This document shows positions 50,616 to 58,734 of a DNA stretch of 64,000 nt, piece by piece. The DNA is from DASZBR01 sp035943935 (lineage in GTDB: Bacteria; Pseudomonadota; Gammaproteobacteria; DASZBR01). The notes under the pieces are model-generated. The model was not told where the DNA came from and ran no database searches. It worked only from the letters and a program-made list of their open reading frames with translations. How positions within the stretch are numbered: position 1 is the first letter of the stretch; the number at the start of each line of letters is the position of its first letter. A program made the position numbers and the translations under genes. The stretch is from assembly GCA_035943935.1 (NCBI GenBank), contig DASZBR010000006.1, positions 124,001-188,000 on the forward strand, in the 5' to 3' direction.

Positions 50616-51125
50616 ATGAAGAAACTATTAGCGGTAATGACACTGATGTGTATGACTGGCTTGAGCTATGCCGCGCCGATTCCCTACTGCACACACAATG
50701 GCGAACAACCCGCAAACGCAACTGAAAATACATTACTGCAAAAATTAATCCCCGAATTTGGAAAAGAAATGGGGTGTAAGATTGGCACTAATTGTTTAGG
50801 CAAATGGAACAACCAAGAAAATCCCACAAAGTTTTCAATTGCGTGGGCAAAACAATGTGGACCTGTGATTGGTGGAATGTATCAATTAGGTAATGAAGGG
50901 CATGGTTCAACCTTCACATGTCAAAAGAATTCACAAACGGGTAAAACCTGTTGCTCGCCATTGGGTTATGATTATGTGAGCAAGTGGGTGGTATGTAGTA
51001 AATCAAAGCTTGATGCTATCGATCATTCGGAAGGTATCAAACCAAAACCAGGGGATGAAATTATTTTACCTGAATATTTAGGTCATTTTCATTTACCCAT
51101 TGTGTTTTGGGCAGTGAGAAAATGA
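50616..51125 (+). CDS. Secreted Cys-rich 169-aa protein
   Basis: A signal peptide (MKKLLAVMTLMCMTGLSYA) precedes a mature domain with eight Cys (PYCTHNG, GCKIGTNC, KQCGPV, FTCQK, TCCSPLG, WVVCSKS), so disulfides are likely. TAGGAG precedes the ATG. The sequence is unlike the flanking repeat family. No function recognised. Confidence 0.7.
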   Translation: MKKLLAVMTLMCMTGLSYAAPIPYCTHNGEQPANATENTLLQKLIPEFGKEMGCKIGTNCLGKWNNQENPTKFSIAWAKQCGPVIGGMYQLGNEGHGSTFTCQKNSQTGKTCCSPLGYDYVSKWVVCSKSKLDAIDHSEGIKPKPGDEIILPEYLGHFHLPIVFWAVRK

Positions 51126-51179
51126 TTCTGAAAAGAAGGGTATTAAGTCTATAATCGGCTAATGTCCTTATGACGTTTA

Positions 51180-51224
51180 CATGCTAAAATTGTCTTTTGT
51201 GTCGATGGAGACTGGGATGTCATG
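51180..51224 (+). repeat. Duplicated 5' leader, copy 2
   Basis: This is the counterpart of 49358-49402: CATGCTAAAAT, then 16 diverged bases, then ATGGAGACTGGGATGTCATGA, so promoter, ribosome site and start codon are duplicated in front of the 585-aa gene. Confidence 0.8.
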
Positions 51225-52979
51225 AGAGATTTTTTACGGAATAGCATACTCTTAATAGCATGTGTTGCTTTGGGTTTTGTATTTTGGACTAAATACTTTT
51301 CAGCGCCATTATCAACATCGGATGTCAATGCACAAAAAACAAATAAGCCCGTTGTCACTATTCCACCGGTTATTGTTCAAACAAACGCCTTCATTATTGC
51401 ACTTCCTGAAAATATGGCCTTACGATACAGCTCAATCAGTCAAGATAATGAGCAATTCCAATATTGGTCTAAACCGTATAATGCAAATTCGCCGCTAAGA
51501 ATGTATGTCACTATTACGCCAGGCATATTAGATGCCCAAAAAGTTGTCAGTCAATTAGTCGCAGAATATGAAAGCCATCCTTACAGTAACCAATCTAAAG
51601 AACCCCTCAAAAAACCTGAATTAATCAAGTTAGGGGAACAGTCTTTCGCCAGTCAGACCGGTTCACGTGCAACGGTTCAGCTCCATTTTTTAGCAACAAC
51701 CACTAAAAATGCCACCTATGGTTTTACGTTGATCTGCGATAATAAAGACAAGCTCGTCTGTAAAAAGCAGATGGATGAAATGCTGTTCAGCATAAAAGAT
51801 ATACAATACTCAAATTGGAATCCATTACCTAAAAGTAATAGACAAGACATTACGACTCCTGCTTTTACCTTAAACCTTCCGTCAGTTATGAAATTAACGG
51901 ATGAACTTGTTTTTACGCAACCCATCCGTTCAAAAGATCGAAATGTCTATCGGTATGTTTTTCAAGCACCACCGTACGATAAAACGGCTCCGACACAACT
52001 CGAGATTAAAGTTGCCCCCGATTTAACACCGGATGCTCCCGTTGATTTAAATGCATTAGTATCGCCTGCTGTCGATACTTTTAAAAGTAGGTACGGTTCA
52101 ATAAAACCCAAAAATGTAGAGCATCAAGCCTATATGGTTGGCGATCTGCCCTTCGTCATGACGCTTTTGTCTTTCGAAGGATTGGATGCACACGTTATAG
52201 CCACGCTAGCAAATGGCGCGTCCTATACCATGACCTTAACGAGTAGTGATAAAGATTTTATCCTTCGAAAAAAACAAATGGATGAATTACAAGCCGATAT
52301 TAAAAATATGACTTATTTAGGCATTCCAGGCGAAGAGGGGGCCGTCATCACTAGTGAGTCATCTGATGAAGCTAAGCTTGCTGCGGGTGAACTTAATCAA
52401 AAAATATTTACCAATAATCCTTATGTGGCAATGCCCATTTCTAAATCAAATCCAACACCGCTAGCCCCTGTGCCAATGACATTCAACGATTATTTCACGA
52501 TACATCTTCCTGAAAACATGAAATTTATCACTCACCTACTTTCTATGTCGTATAAAACAGTTGTGCATGAATATGTTTTCCAGTCACAGCCTTACAATAA
52601 TACGTCGTCACAGGAAATGCGTATTCTGGTTCAGCCTGTCGCATCGACGGATGATATTGATGACTTGATTAAAACATTAATTACGCAGGGATTTGCTGAT
52701 GTTGCAAAAGATTATCAGCTGACGGATCTGTCTCACTATCCTGTAGAAATGAATGATTTTCATCTGGGGGATCAAGATTTTACACTGGCCTCACCTGATA
52801 TGAATCCTATTCTTTCATACGGTAATACCGATGTCTGTATTGTAGTGACCATTGCAAATGGTTATGCGTACACTATGATTTTATCCAGTACCGATAATGA
52901 TGCCATTATTCGACGGTTTCAAATGAAACCACTCTTAGAAAGTATCGAATACATGAATTATGCCGTGAAAAATCCTTAA
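51222..52979 (+). CDS. 585-aa protein with three copies of the local repeat domain
   Basis: An N-terminal membrane anchor (about 7-24) is followed by three tandem units, about residues 47-190, 205-378 and 415-583. Each begins with F(I/T)(I/L)xLPxxM (IIALPENMALR, FTLNLPSVMKLT, FTIHLPENMKFI), has a central Y-x-x-x-(P)-Y-segment plus a beta strand (EIKVAP, RILVQP), and ends with xAxxTxNGxxYTMxLxSxDxDxIxRxxQMxxLxxxIxxMxY. It lacks a cleavage site, so it is probably anchored in the inner membrane facing the periplasm. It arose by duplication and fusion of the unit found singly in the 187- and 198-aa genes. Confidence 0.75.
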   Translation: MRDFLRNSILLIACVALGFVFWTKYFSAPLSTSDVNAQKTNKPVVTIPPVIVQTNAFIIALPENMALRYSSISQDNEQFQYWSKPYNANSPLRMYVTITPGILDAQKVVSQLVAEYESHPYSNQSKEPLKKPELIKLGEQSFASQTGSRATVQLHFLATTTKNATYGFTLICDNKDKLVCKKQMDEMLFSIKDIQYSNWNPLPKSNRQDITTPAFTLNLPSVMKLTDELVFTQPIRSKDRNVYRYVFQAPPYDKTAPTQLEIKVAPDLTPDAPVDLNALVSPAVDTFKSRYGSIKPKNVEHQAYMVGDLPFVMTLLSFEGLDAHVIATLANGASYTMTLTSSDKDFILRKKQMDELQADIKNMTYLGIPGEEGAVITSESSDEAKLAAGELNQKIFTNNPYVAMPISKSNPTPLAPVPMTFNDYFTIHLPENMKFITHLLSMSYKTVVHEYVFQSQPYNNTSSQEMRILVQPVASTDDIDDLIKTLITQGFADVAKDYQLTDLSHYPVEMNDFHLGDQDFTLASPDMNPILSYGNTDVCIVVTIANGYAYTMILSSTDNDAIIRRFQMKPLLESIEYMNYAVKNP

Positions 52980-53566
52980 TGATTCGCCGGTGCTGGCTGA
53001 TCATTTAAAATAGCTTCAACTTCAAAGTGTACATCTACGTTATCACTCACACCAGGTAAATAACCCAGCATGCCTAAATCAGATCGGTTAAAGGAAGCTG
53101 TCCCACTAAAGCCGAATGCATCTTTATGATGATAAGGATGTACAGCATGTTTTTCCAATTTGACGTTCAATACGACGGGGGTATAAGCGCTGCGTACGGA
53201 TAACGTACCATAAATTTTTGCCGTATCTGGACCTGTTATTTCAACTTTACTGCTTCTGAAAAAAGCTTTGGGGAAATTATCCATATCAAAAAAATTCTTA
53301 CTCCATAAAAGTGTATCAAACGCTTTAATTCCTGTACTAAGTGTGGCGATAGGAATAATGACCGTAATGCCCGCATGCGCTGGATTTTTTGGATCTCCCA
53401 CGAGAACACCTTCTACATAAAATTTACCGGTGTCATGTGAAAATCCAAAATGACTGACAGACCATTCGACATAACTATGCTCAGGATCAAACGTATATTG
53501 TTTGTATTCATCAGCTAAGACAGGAAGTGAAAATAATAAAATAAAACAAAAAAAAAGAAATTTCAT
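52976..53566 (-). CDS. YceI-family periplasmic protein
   Basis: The 196-residue protein has a signal peptide (MKFLFFCFILLFSLPVLA) and the YceI lipocalin-like barrel: YTFDPEHSYVEWSVSHFGFS, GKFYVEGVLV, IPIATLSTGIKAFDTLLWSKNFFDMDNFPKAFFRSSKVE, AFGFSGTASFNRSDLGM. The family binds isoprenoids or other amphiphiles. It is the last gene of the LbtU-MCE-lipoprotein run, with a 4-bp overlap to the lipoprotein gene. Confidence 0.92.
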   Translation of the reverse strand: MKFLFFCFILLFSLPVLADEYKQYTFDPEHSYVEWSVSHFGFSHDTGKFYVEGVLVGDPKNPAHAGITVIIPIATLSTGIKAFDTLLWSKNFFDMDNFPKAFFRSSKVEITGPDTAKIYGTLSVRSAYTPVVLNVKLEKHAVHPYHHKDAFGFSGTASFNRSDLGMLGYLPGVSDNVDVHFEVEAILNDQPAPANH

Positions 53567-54150
53567 GTATGTCTTGAGGTAAAAGAAGCCAGCTCAGAAA
53601 GCATTTCACTCGTCGCTTTATTCGCAGCAATCACTCCTCCATAGGGCGTTTTTTCAAGAATGGGTTCATTGATCGTAATAACGGTTGATGCAACCACGGC
53701 TTGTGTACTGGCTTTAATCAATTGTGCTTGTACGCTTAAATGTAAAACAGGGGAGGCGGAGGTGTAATCTTGCTGTAATTCAAAAATGTGTGTGTTAAGC
53801 GCATAGGTGTAATAACCCACATACGGTGGCGTGACCACCGCTTTAAAATAATTAGCTTTTGTCAGTGTTTCTACAATCAATGATTGCAACATATCTGATG
53901 GCGTTTTCGCCCATTGATTTAACACAAATGATTCTATTTGATACGGTTGATCTGAATAGATCATATTCGTTGTGTTGTAAACCGGTTTAGTTGCTGGCGG
54001 TAATACTAAGAGTGTTGCTGATTTTTTGTGATGCGGTGGTAATGTATCGGGAAGCGCATTTAAATTATATTGCGTAATTTGAACGGGAGCGACGGGGCCG
54101 AAGCAACCTGTGAGTGATAATGCTATCAAAACGCAGGCTATTTTTTTCAT
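53563..54150 (-). CDS. PqiC/DUF330-like auxiliary lipoprotein
   Basis: The 195-residue protein has a lipobox (LSLTGC, Cys16) and the ABC-type transport auxiliary fold: ITQYNLNALPD, TLLVLPPATKPVYNTTNMIYSDQPYQIESFVLNQWAKTPSDMLQSLIVETLTKANYFKAV, then VLHLSVQAQLI. Such outer-membrane lipoproteins partner MCE proteins in lipid transport between membranes. It overlaps the MCE gene by 4 bp. Confidence 0.85.
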   Translation of the reverse strand: MKKIACVLIALSLTGCFGPVAPVQITQYNLNALPDTLPPHHKKSATLLVLPPATKPVYNTTNMIYSDQPYQIESFVLNQWAKTPSDMLQSLIVETLTKANYFKAVVTPPYVGYYTYALNTHIFELQQDYTSASPVLHLSVQAQLIKASTQAVVASTVITINEPILEKTPYGGVIAANKATSEMLSELASFTSRHT

Positions 54151-54977
54151 TTTTTAGACTCCGTTTCACCAGGACCTAACTTAGGCAGCGCTTCGCCTCG
54201 AACTAATATTGTTGGGTTATTATTTATTTTCCCTAATAATTTTTGAACGGATTGTAATGTTTCATTTGCATTTTGCGTTAAATTATACACCTGCGGTAAT
54301 GTTTCTGTTTTTAGCGTGAGTAGTGTGTCGTTTGTTGAGTCTAAAAATGGCCCGAATTTCTTACTCGCTTCGCCCGTATTGACTAAAAGAGTATCTAATT
54401 TATCGCTGTTTTTGGCGAGTACGTTTGTAAGCTGTTGTAAACTAAAGATTAATTCTTTGAGAGATTCTACATTTTCAGGTGTCAGCAGCTGACTAAAGGA
54501 ATCATTAGATTTTTGCACCGCCTGACTTAATCTAACCAACGAAGGCGTTGTATTATCCACTCCTGACATAGGAATAAGGGGATATTGATCTGGCGCATGA
54601 AGAATAGGCTCTGGGCTATTTCCGGAATCACGAAGAGAAATATAGGTATAGGGAAATCCCGTGAGCTTTTGCGTAATGATTTCACTGATGTCCACTTTGC
54701 CAACGGTGCCACGTGAAATGGGTGTGTTTCGATTAATGTGAAGTACGACAATAATTTTTTGGGGATTTTGAGGATCGAATTTAATACTTGCGATACTCCC
54801 AACGGTAACACCATTAAATTCAACCGGTGCATCGACGGCCAAGCCAGAAATAGGGTGCTCAATCACAACTTCATAAATTCTGTAACGAAGAAAATGAGAC
54901 GCTAACACAACAGCAGCGACTAAAAACGACATAATAATTATGAAAGTCGCTGCTTTGTAATTCAGCTTTAACGTCAT
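54147..54977 (-). CDS. MCE (MlaD-like) protein
   Basis: The 276-residue protein has one N-terminal membrane helix (about 10-30), an MCE domain (about 38-115: GLAVDAPVEFNGVTVGSIASIKFDPQNPQKIIVVLHI, then TGFPYTYISLRD) and a long helical C-terminal part that may form a periplasmic tube. MCE proteins carry lipids across the periplasm together with an ATPase and permease (MlaF/MlaE). Neither of these is encoded next to it, so it must borrow them or act like PqiB/YebT with a different partner. Confidence 0.9.
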   Translation of the reverse strand: MTLKLNYKAATFIIIMSFLVAAVVLASHFLRYRIYEVVIEHPISGLAVDAPVEFNGVTVGSIASIKFDPQNPQKIIVVLHINRNTPISRGTVGKVDISEIITQKLTGFPYTYISLRDSGNSPEPILHAPDQYPLIPMSGVDNTTPSLVRLSQAVQKSNDSFSQLLTPENVESLKELIFSLQQLTNVLAKNSDKLDTLLVNTGEASKKFGPFLDSTNDTLLTLKTETLPQVYNLTQNANETLQSVQKLLGKINNNPTILVRGEALPKLGPGETESKK

Positions 54978-54980
54978 GCG

Positions 54981-56741
54981 TTAAACATCCACACTGATTC
55001 GTGCAATGTACATGTAAGACCATCGACCTGTTCCGCCAGAAGAGATAGGCGTATCTTTGTCATCTACAAATGTTCCGCTAAGGGTTACATTTCTCATTAC
55101 TTCTGTGCTTAGCGTAGACTGAATTCGAAGTTTAGGCAGTATGTTACCTGGCGTTGCAACAAAACCCGTTATTGGACCTAGACCCGTAGGAATTGTCTGG
55201 TAAACACTGGAGTTTTTCGCTCTCTGGTAAGTGACATCGAAATTGGATGGATAATCAACAACAGGAAGTGCGAAGTTCACATTTCCGTCAACGCCCCACG
55301 CAGAAATTTTACTGTTTCCTGCAGCGGCATTTAAATCTTTAAGCGCTGAAACATAATCCCAACCAAAATCATACCGTCCGATTCTGGCATCAATATGACC
55401 CGCGGCACCAGGAGCACGCTGCATATTAAAAATTACGCCGCTATTTAAGACAGGAATGCCACCAAACTGGAAGATGGTGGTATAGTCATTATTGAGTACA
55501 TTTTCAGCTTCATTGAGATAGTCCATGTCCCTCATATCATCTATATAACTCACGTTGGCATTAATAAAGACAGGTCCCACTGTATTTCTGAAACCGAGTT
55601 TCCCACCGAAATTACGCTCTTTTTCTCTACCCGCAAAACTGAAGCTGGTTCCCAAGACATTCTCATTCTCGATGGATTGCTGAGCCATAGAGTAATTACC
55701 AGAAGCATAAAACCCATCTGGCAAAATAGCTCCTGCAATAACACCACCAGTACGACCTTCTTCGAGTAATTGCGTGAGACTTTCAATAACAGGGAAGGGC
55801 TGATAGTCACCGAAGTTTAGATAAACACGTCCTACCTGAACAAAGAGTGGGGTAACGCAAGGATCAGCGAACAATGCATAAGCCTGATTTACTTTTAGCG
55901 CTGCATCACGGTAAGCAGAACCCCAATCGACTTGATTATGCGCAAAAGTCTTGGTTTGCTGCGAGCCATTTAGATAGGCTAAATCAATGTGCGCGCTCAT
56001 CCATTTATTGACTGCGGCGTCTATGAATAAATCGACATTGTTGATGCTGCCGAGCACTTGTGGAGTTTTTGAAAAAGCTTGTCTTGGTGCAAATACTGGT
56101 CTAGTACCAATGCCTAAAACAGAGCCTGGAATGCTTGTACCACCACCACGCTCAACAAACCTCAGGTCAAAATTCATTTGTCCACTGAAACAGATCATGC
56201 CGTCAATACACATGTTATTGTTCGCATAAGATTTTGGACTGTTTTGCGTAACGATTTCGTAGAAATTCGGGAAGCTATCTTTAATATAGCTTGCATCACC
56301 TTTTTCGAACCAACTGGATGAACTAGATGAAGCAGAGGCGGGTGCAGCATGGAGTGACCCGGGAACTTCGGAGACACTGGCAGTTATAGGTGAGGTATCG
56401 AGAGGCATGTATCGTGATTGATCGGATGTGGTAGGTGTTGCACTTTGTGTTCTAGCACTAATTTGGGTTACAACCGCGCGTGTTTGAGCTTCTTCTTTTG
56501 CATGCGCTGTATCATCCTGATCAATTTTTGCTTCTAACATATTAATTCGTTTATTCATCTGCGCTGTGGCTTGTTCTGCTCTTTGTTCTGCGTGTTTTTC
56601 TTGCGTAGCTTCTTGTTTTAATAATGAAACTTCTTGTTTAAGCATCGCATTTTCAGAGTCAGCGCTAGCCGCATAAGCATAGCCAGGTGTAAGAAAGAGT
56701 GTGGAGAGTGCAACGGTTAAAAGTGAAAGCTTTGCTTTCAT
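54981..56741 (-). CDS. lbtU: LbtU-type siderophore porin
   Basis: The 586-residue outer-membrane protein has a signal peptide (about 1-24), a coiled coil (about 30-75), a linker with SRYMPLDTSPITASVSEVPG and a Ser-rich stretch (SASSSSSSWFEKGD), and a large beta-barrel ending in WSYMYIARISVDV with an aromatic/charged C-terminal strand. This is the LbtU layout, the Legionella legiobactin receptor that works without TonB. I chose the ATG at 56741 because AAGGA is eight bases upstream. It heads the LbtU-MCE-PqiC-YceI run. Naming rests on motif memory. Confidence 0.75.
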   Translation of the reverse strand: MKAKLSLLTVALSTLFLTPGYAYAASADSENAMLKQEVSLLKQEATQEKHAEQRAEQATAQMNKRINMLEAKIDQDDTAHAKEEAQTRAVVTQISARTQSATPTTSDQSRYMPLDTSPITASVSEVPGSLHAAPASASSSSSSWFEKGDASYIKDSFPNFYEIVTQNSPKSYANNNMCIDGMICFSGQMNFDLRFVERGGGTSIPGSVLGIGTRPVFAPRQAFSKTPQVLGSINNVDLFIDAAVNKWMSAHIDLAYLNGSQQTKTFAHNQVDWGSAYRDAALKVNQAYALFADPCVTPLFVQVGRVYLNFGDYQPFPVIESLTQLLEEGRTGGVIAGAILPDGFYASGNYSMAQQSIENENVLGTSFSFAGREKERNFGGKLGFRNTVGPVFINANVSYIDDMRDMDYLNEAENVLNNDYTTIFQFGGIPVLNSGVIFNMQRAPGAAGHIDARIGRYDFGWDYVSALKDLNAAAGNSKISAWGVDGNVNFALPVVDYPSNFDVTYQRAKNSSVYQTIPTGLGPITGFVATPGNILPKLRIQSTLSTEVMRNVTLSGTFVDDKDTPISSGGTGRWSYMYIARISVDV

Positions 56742-57160
56742 ATCATCCATCCTTAGAAGAGTTTAATAACTTTTCAAATTTACCATTTATACCTATAAGC
56801 GGTCAATGTAAGTTGTCACAGGAAAATAATAGGAAATAGAATATTATTTGAGTGGACATAATTAATACTTGTGAGAAAACAGCGTATAGATTTGATAATG
56901 TAAATTTTAATTTTTAATTCGTTGAATTTATTTTAATTCCTTAATTTCAGTAAGGTTACTGATGCTGTTTAATTTTTAAGTCCTTTGAATAGTGGTGATA
57001 GAAAACAAAAGAAGAGGTCATTTTCTAGAGAAGACCACTGTACGACTCTAGGCACCCACACAAGACCCGATAACTCTCATTATCGGTCTACATGTAGTTC
57101 TTGATTCCGGACCCTTATTAAAACATACTAGTGTGTAATATTAATTAACAAGGAATATAC
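56742..57160. other. Intergenic region without a recognisable gene
   Basis: This AT-rich gap of about 420 bp holds the divergent promoters of lbtU and hicA. From about 57000 it is more GC balanced and contains a hairpin (CCGATAA / TTATCGG, 57067-57086), the palindrome CTACATGTAG (57088-57097) and a 14-bp near-palindrome before hicA. I see no ORF, tRNA or known RNA in it; a small RNA with the 57067 hairpin as its end is possible. Confidence 0.6.
57123..57136. promoter_or_regulatory. Near-palindrome upstream of hicA, possible HicB operator
   Basis: ACATACTAGTGTGT matches its reverse complement at 12 of 14 positions and is followed by TAATAT. Its centre is about 31 bp before the hicA start. Ribbon-helix-helix HicB proteins repress their own operon through such sites, so this is the best operator candidate. 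Confidence 0.5.
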
Positions 57161-57346
57161 GTGACCAAGCGTGATATTGAGAAATTGCTTAATAAAGCAG
57201 GTTTCAAGAAGTATTCTGGTGGTAGGCATGACATCTGGACTAAGAGTGGATTTCCTCCTATTCCCGTGCCACGCCACAAAGGTGATATCCCACACGGAAC
57301 ATTAAAAAGCATTTTAAAATCAGCAGGATTGGAGCCAAATAAATGA
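57161..57346 (+). CDS. hicA: HicA toxin (mRNA interferase)
   Basis: The 61-residue protein is a HicA dsRNA-binding-fold toxin that cleaves mRNA: MTKRDIEKLLNKAGFKKYSGG, the catalytic His in GGRHDIW (about residue 23), and PVPRHKGDIPHGTLKSILKSAGL. It starts with GTG after AAGGA, as often in toxin-first hicAB operons, and overlaps hicB by 4 bp. Confidence 0.93.
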   Translation: MTKRDIEKLLNKAGFKKYSGGRHDIWTKSGFPPIPVPRHKGDIPHGTLKSILKSAGLEPNK

Positions 57347-57732
57347 AACACTATTACGCATTATTTAAAAAAACATCTGAAGCCATTGAAGTGGAATTTC
57401 CTGATTTGCCTGGTTGCGTTACATTTGGGAGTAACTGGGAAGAAGCTATTTCAAATGCCGAAGACGTATTAGCGGGATGGCTAGCACATGCCGAATCTGA
57501 ATTTATTAAAAAACCTTCTAAGCATGATGAATTAACTCATCTCTCTGGCGAACTTGTACCCATTCCGCTTAATGAAAATACTCTTGCTGATTACAAAGAA
57601 CTGAAACGCTTTAATGTAATTCTTCCACGTAAAATCCTAAAAGCGATTGATGAATTTAGAAAAAAAGTTGGACTTAAACGATCAACTTTTTTACAAAAAG
57701 CCGCTGAGGAATATTTACAGCAACATCGATAA
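57343..57732 (+). CDS. hicB: HicB antitoxin
   Basis: The 129-residue protein has the partial RNase-H-like HicB fold (YYALFKKTSEAIEVEFPDLPGCVTFGSNWEEAISNAEDVLAGWL) and a C-terminal ribbon-helix-helix DNA-binding domain (RFNVILPRKILKAIDEFRKKVGLKRSTFLQKAAEEYL). It neutralises HicA and probably represses the operon. Confidence 0.95.
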   Translation: MKHYYALFKKTSEAIEVEFPDLPGCVTFGSNWEEAISNAEDVLAGWLAHAESEFIKKPSKHDELTHLSGELVPIPLNENTLADYKELKRFNVILPRKILKAIDEFRKKVGLKRSTFLQKAAEEYLQQHR

Positions 57733-57747
57733 ATAACAATAAACAAA

Positions 57748-57771
57748 AGGGGAGTCACGTCACACTCCCCT
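57748..57771. terminator. Hairpin after hicB
   Basis: An 8-bp stem AGGGGAGT / ACTCCCCT with loop CACGTCAC lies 15 bp after the hicB stop, without a strong T run. It probably ends hicAB transcription and may also serve the convergent kinase-like gene. Confidence 0.5.
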
Positions 57772-57817
57772 GCTATCCTCTGTTCAAAGAATAGGGCATA
57801 GTACTTTTTGAGGGTCA

Positions 57818-58468
57818 CTACATTCCAGGATGACGACCGCGAGCCGGTTTTGATTCCTCTTTCGATTCTGATTCGTCTTGCGCTTTGCCCTGATGGTGTT
57901 CTGCTATTGGTGACACTAACTCTTTTGCTTTCTTTGCTACGACATTTTCCTGATAAAACTCTTCATCCAAGTTAAAAACTTGCGACAAATTCTTTTGCCC
58001 TAAATCATACGCATCATATCTTTTGTCTGAATATTCCTCTTCAGGCACTGCTTGATTCAAACGGTCCACAAACGGTTCTATATTTTTAGGGGACAGTGAA
58101 CCATCACTATCTTCGATCTTTTTTTCTATTTTTGCCAATTCGTTGGGATTTAATGCTGTGCCCGCAAATTCCATCACGATATAAAACAGTCCGGCATTCT
58201 TATCGACATAAGAGCCTTTTAGTCCAAAACGTTTTTTCTCCAAGAACTCCACTTCGCACTGCAACCTTGCTTCAGTTGTATCCCGCATATCCATCGCTTT
58301 CACGACTACTTTTTTTTCATCTTTCTTATCAAGTGTCTGAGTCATAGGGTCATAAGGATAGGCCGTATACGCCACACCCGAAAATCCCCCACCCAATCGG
58401 TCGCTTTCGGCAAACGCATAAGACTGTCCGCGGACAGTCACAACGGTATATTTTGGCTCTTCCTTCAC
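57818..58468 (-). CDS. Protein-kinase N-lobe-like protein (effector candidate)
   Basis: The 216-residue protein begins like a eukaryotic-type kinase: Gly-rich loop LGGGFSGVAY (25-34), beta-3 Lys in VVVKAMD (Lys57), an alpha-C Glu in QCEVEFLEKK (72 or 74) and a hinge-like YIVMEFAG (96-103). It then leaves the fold; there is no HRD or DFG motif, and the rest is charged helical sequence ending in ESESKEESKPARGRHPGM, an acidic C-terminal stretch like Dot/Icm secretion signals. It starts with GTG after AAGGGG. No signal peptide. It is either a truncated kinase gene or a binding-only domain. Confidence 0.65.
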   Translation of the reverse strand: MKEEPKYTVVTVRGQSYAFAESDRLGGGFSGVAYTAYPYDPMTQTLDKKDEKKVVVKAMDMRDTTEARLQCEVEFLEKKRFGLKGSYVDKNAGLFYIVMEFAGTALNPNELAKIEKKIEDSDGSLSPKNIEPFVDRLNQAVPEEEYSDKRYDAYDLGQKNLSQVFNLDEEFYQENVVAKKAKELVSPIAEHHQGKAQDESESKEESKPARGRHPGM

Positions 58469-58497
58469 GGTTTATCCCCTTCAGACTACTATTATAT

Positions 58498-58547
58498 AGT
58501 ATAGTACTCTTTTGAAGGGGCCGTAGATGGCGTGGGAACAGGCTTTT
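58498..58547 (+). repeat. Dispersed ~50-bp element with MAWEQAF start, copy 1
   Basis: From AGTATAG through a ribosome-site-like GAAGGGG and ATGGCGTGGGAACAGGCTTTT, this region matches 61227-61275. Both copies lie directly upstream of, and divergent from, a minus-strand effector-like gene. Confidence 0.7.
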
Positions 58548-58688
58548 GCGCAGTTCCAATCAAATTATTTCTTGCGCGTTTTAGACGTGGATTGTATAGC
58601 TGCCGCTTTGTTTTGGTCAGCTGCTACCGCTTTAGTTTTAGCTAAGGTTTTCTTAAGGGAGCTGATATTCTCCCAAAAAAGGGCATAG
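58527..58688 (+). CDS. Possible 53-aa peptide with MAWEQAF N-terminus
   Basis: The frame reads MAWEQAFAQFQSNYFLRVLD and continues with a hydrophobic stretch (CIAAALFWSAATALVLAKVF) that could form a membrane helix. GAAGGGG lies upstream. The same seven-residue start occurs at 61255 in a 32-aa frame, which supports a translated peptide family, but the remainder does not match. A Lys/Ala-rich frame also exists on the other strand, so coding is uncertain. Confidence 0.35.
   Translation: MAWEQAFAQFQSNYFLRVLDVDCIAAALFWSAATALVLAKVFLRELIFSQKRA
58641..58657 (-). promoter_or_regulatory. Degenerate PmrA-box-like site
   Basis: In the same orientation as the other sites it reads CTTAAGAAAACCTTAGC, with the downstream half-site changed. 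The kinase-like gene starts 172 nt further on, and no -10 element is found at the 10-nt spacing. It may be a decayed or chance site. Confidence 0.3.
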
Positions 58689-58734
58689 TAAGCTAAGATA
58701 ATCGAATGGGACAACTTATAGAGGGATATTTAAA

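Noticed and set aside
58564..58729. Minus-strand frame ending AKTKAVAADQNKAAAIQSTS and a short basic tail
   Set aside because: It looks protein-like, but it has no ATG or GTG start in a plausible place and is antisense to the MAWEQAF frame; I kept only the latter, at low confidence.
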